From positions 1 to 7,236 of the forward strand of contig DHGC01000017.1 in the NCBI GenBank assembly GCA_002402585.1: 7,236 nt of DNA, in the 5' to 3' direction. The first letter of the stretch is position 1. Each line of letters opens with the position of its first letter. The translations under genes were made by a program, and so were the position numbers. Under the pieces are notes generated by a model. That model saw only the letters and a program-made list of their open reading frames with translations, was not told the DNA's origin and did not search any database. Source of the stretch: Erysipelotrichaceae bacterium UBA4808. Its GTDB lineage: Bacteria > Bacillota_I > Bacilli_A > Erysipelotrichales > Erysipelotrichaceae. Shown piece by piece: positions 5,607 to 7,236 of the stretch.

Positions 5607-6333
5607 ACTAAATCTAGATAAACACAGTCCAATTCCTTTGCACCAACAATTGTATCGCTTTATCAAGGAGGCAATCCTAAGTGGGGTGCTTAAAAACGGT
5701 GAGAAACTCCCGACAGAAGAAGATTATCGCATCGCATTCGGACTTTCACGCCCTGTCATTCGACAAGCTTACAAACAACTCTTGGATGAGCATTTAATCT
5801 ATCGCCAAAAAGGCAAAGGTAGTTTTGTTAAGCATAAAGAAGTTCACTATGGTTTATTGGCTTCCACAAAACCGCTCAGTGAGAAAATCAGAATGTCTGG
5901 ATTTGAACCCAGTACGATTGAGCTTGAACATAAGATCATTGATTGTGAGGAGATACAGAGCACGATTTTCAACTGTGAAAAAGATTCAAGATTCATGAAG
6001 ATCAAACGCCTTTATAAAGGAGACGATCAAATTCTCTTTTATTTCGAGTTCTACCGACCACTCAGTTTGTTTCCAGAACTTGAGCATCTTGATACCACAA
6101 AAACATCGATTTCACAGTTTCTTGCATCGCATCCAAACAATATTGTTGATTATGCCAAACGAACCATTTATGCGGTTGTTTTAGACGATAAACTGTGTGA
6201 ATATTTCAAAATTGATGCAGGTTCACCAGGCTTCAAACTGGATACGATCGCCTATGGACTCGATGGTAATGTTATTGAGTACAGCGTCGCTTATATACAG
6301 GGCCAAAACGTCTCTGTAAGCTTCGATTTCTAG
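5596..6333 (+). CDS. GntR-family regulator with UTRA domain, B-type copy 2
   Basis: 245 residues from the ATG at 5596; the frame is open further upstream, but the extra 29 codons do not align with any relative and would overlap the previous gene by about 100 bases. Winged helix: 'IPLHQQL' (13-19), recognition helix 'SRPVIRQAY' (51-59), wing 'KGKGSFV' (72-78). The UTRA domain begins near 95 and has 'GFEPST' (102-107), the B-type 'RLY' (138-140) in place of Arg-x-Arg, Glu151, and a kept Glu228 in 'VIEYSVAYIQG'. The C-terminus 'QNVSVSFDF' lacks Gly-Asp-Arg, as in the other B-type copy. It has exactly the same length as that copy, which supports a duplicated A-B unit. The 11-base overlap with the upstream gene suggests coupled synthesis. 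Family sure; function unknown. Confidence 0.93.
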   Translation: MLNKLNLDKHSPIPLHQQLYRFIKEAILSGVLKNGEKLPTEEDYRIAFGLSRPVIRQAYKQLLDEHLIYRQKGKGSFVKHKEVHYGLLASTKPLSEKIRMSGFEPSTIELEHKIIDCEEIQSTIFNCEKDSRFMKIKRLYKGDDQILFYFEFYRPLSLFPELEHLDTTKTSISQFLASHPNNIVDYAKRTIYAVVLDDKLCEYFKIDAGSPGFKLDTIAYGLDGNVIEYSVAYIQGQNVSVSFDF

Positions 6334-6380
6334 TACACTTATCGTATGATTTTTGTTAAACTAGGAACGAGGGTTTCGCA

Positions 6381-6671
6381 ATGCAAAAAACATTTCTATA
6401 TTTAACGTCATTTGTTATCATCACACTTGCTGTATTGGTTCAAATCGACTTAATCACAGCCTTACTCAACCTCATGCTTAGCACCAACCAATCGCGTGGA
6501 CTTTTCATCCTCTGGCTGATTACTTTCTTCGAAACAGAAATCAATGCTTGGTATCTAATTGACCATGCTTATCTGTTTCTAGCCATTAGTTTCATATTAT
6601 TAAGTTTAGGTGTCCTCTTGTTGGTTCTTGCCACACGCATCACCAAACGTCCACGTCGTTATTCATTTTAA
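6381..6671 (+). CDS. Small membrane protein of unknown family
   Basis: 96 residues. One strong membrane segment is at about 5-32 and another at 63-85; a third hydrophobic stretch at 40-52 is interrupted by Glu51/Glu53. The C-terminus 'TRITKRPRRYSF' (85-96) is strongly basic, so it should lie in the cytoplasm. I recognise no family. GAGGG (6369-6373) is 7 bases before the ATG, which supports translation. It lies 47 bases after the last regulator, same strand, and just before a terminator, so it is probably the last gene of the operon; a weak TG-n-TAAACT (6355-6362, no clear -35) could give it its own promoter. It might be a membrane partner or target of the regulators, or an unrelated neighbour. 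Confidence 0.75.
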   Translation: MQKTFLYLTSFVIITLAVLVQIDLITALLNLMLSTNQSRGLFILWLITFFETEINAWYLIDHAYLFLAISFILLSLGVLLLVLATRITKRPRRYSF

Positions 6672-6694
6672 CTAATTAAAAAACATTGCTTAAG

Positions 6695-6724
6695 AAAAGT
6701 TCCAAACACATGTCTGGAACTTTT
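6695..6724. terminator. Bidirectional intrinsic terminator
   Basis: The arms AAAAGTTCCA (6695-6704) and TGGAACTTTT (6715-6724) form a perfect 10-bp stem with a 10-base loop. The arms end in T4 on the plus strand and A4 on the other, giving U-rich ends in both directions. It ends the operon of the small membrane protein from the left and the rRNA methyltransferase gene (stop 6727-6729) from the right. Confidence 0.88.
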
Positions 6725-6726
6725 GA

Positions 6727-7236
6727 TTATACACGCTCTAAGATCAATACCGATTCCACATGAACGGTTTGTGGAAACAAGTCGATTCCAAAGTTATCTT
6801 TAACGATATAGCGTTTGCCTAAGATACGGATATCTTGAACTTGCGTCAACGGATTACAAGAAATATAGATGATCTTCTTCGGTGCCTTTTTCAAGACCTC
6901 AATCATAAAGCCTTCCCCTGCGCCTGAGCGTGGAGGATCCATGATCAAGACATTGAAGGACTCTTTGGTTTCTTGGATCCATTGTGTCGCATCGGCTTTG
7001 ATGAAACGCATGTTATCAAGTCTGTTATACTTCGCGTTCTTTTGACCGATGGCAATGGAATCTGGATTGCTTTCAACACTGATCACAGCTTTGACTTTGT
7101 CTGCCACCAACATGCCAATAACACCAACCCCAGCGTAGGCATCCACCACCACATCATCTTGACTGAACGAACTGCGCTTCATCATCTCACTAAAGAGTTT
7201 CTCAGCTTGAGGCACATGGACTTGGAAGAAGGTACG
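6727..7236 (-). CDS. rlmD: RlmD/RumA-type 23S rRNA (uracil-C5)-methyltransferase, C-terminal part
   Basis: The frame runs off the right edge; 169 residues are visible, starting 'RTFFQVHVPQAEKLF', an internal segment of the TrmA/RlmD family, so the GTG at 7215 is not the start. Visible motifs: the AdoMet-binding 'VDAYAGVGVIGM' (about 31-42 of the fragment), the acidic 'VESN' end of strand 2, the 'DPPRSG' motif (100-105), the catalytic Cys127 in 'ISCNP', and the closing 'DLFPQTVHVESV'. The enzyme transfers a methyl group from S-adenosylmethionine to C5 of a uracil in 23S rRNA (U1939 in RlmD; both U747 and U1939 in the Gram-positive RlmCD). The N-terminal TRAM and iron-sulfur parts lie outside, so RlmD, RlmCD and TrmA-like relatives cannot be separated. 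Transcription converges with the regulator operon. Confidence 0.9.
   Translation of the reverse strand, partial: RTFFQVHVPQAEKLFSEMMKRSSFSQDDVVVDAYAGVGVIGMLVADKVKAVISVESNPDSIAIGQKNAKYNRLDNMRFIKADATQWIQETKESFNVLIMDPPRSGAGEGFMIEVLKKAPKKIIYISCNPLTQVQDIRILGKRYIVKDNFGIDLFPQTVHVESVLILERV

Noticed and set aside
3372..6333. Regulator array as part of a phage or other mobile element
   Set aside because: No integrase, transposase, terminal repeats or tRNA target is visible, and base composition looks like the neighbours; housekeeping genes lie on both sides.
7213..7215. GTG as start of the methyltransferase
   Set aside because: The frame continues to the window edge with 'RTFFQVHV', a typical internal RlmD-family segment, and the N-terminal domains are missing; the gene is cut by the window.

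Overview
The window looks like a chromosomal segment of a low- to mid-GC Gram-positive bacterium (Bacillota). Reasons: strong AGGAGG-type ribosome sites, TTGACA/TATAAT-like promoters, short intergenic gaps, T-rich hairpin terminators, and familiar proteins (a CNNM/CorC-type transporter, a class II CCA-adding enzyme, an RlmD-like rRNA methyltransferase). TGA is a stop codon and TGG encodes Trp, so it does not use the Mycoplasma code. Erysipelotrichia or a related lineage is plausible, but that is a guess from style.

Layout. Positions 1-595 (+) hold the 3' part of a rhodanese-domain protein. A bidirectional hairpin terminator separates it from a leftward block: a CNNM/CBS/CorC_HlyC membrane protein (645-1970) preceded by an overlapping 29-codon leader frame (1967-2056), then the CCA-adding enzyme (2099-3289). 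A near-consensus promoter for the leader and transporter lies inside the last codons of cca. Between 3290 and 3371 is a divergent promoter region with a palindrome.

From 3372 to 6333 (+) run four consecutive GntR-family regulators of the HutC/UTRA class. They are two copies of a two-gene unit: A-type (3372, 4860) and B-type (4115, 5596), in the order A-B-A-B. Within each pair the genes overlap by 11-13 bases; the pairs are 7 bases apart. All four keep an almost identical recognition helix, while their effector domains diverge along A/B lines. A 96-residue membrane protein of unknown family (6381-6671) follows in the same direction. A second bidirectional terminator separates it from the 3' part of an RlmD/RumA-type 23S rRNA uracil-C5 methyltransferase (6727-7236, minus), which runs off the window.

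How the genes work together. The outer genes are housekeeping (tRNA 3'-end maturation, rRNA modification, metal homeostasis, sulfur transfer or redox). The unusual part is the operon made only of transcription regulators, with no enzyme, kinase or transporter of the kind UTRA regulators usually control. The likely reading is a duplicated regulator pair, possibly forming A-B heterodimers, acting on itself and on distant targets. This is inference from gene layout and sequence comparison by eye.
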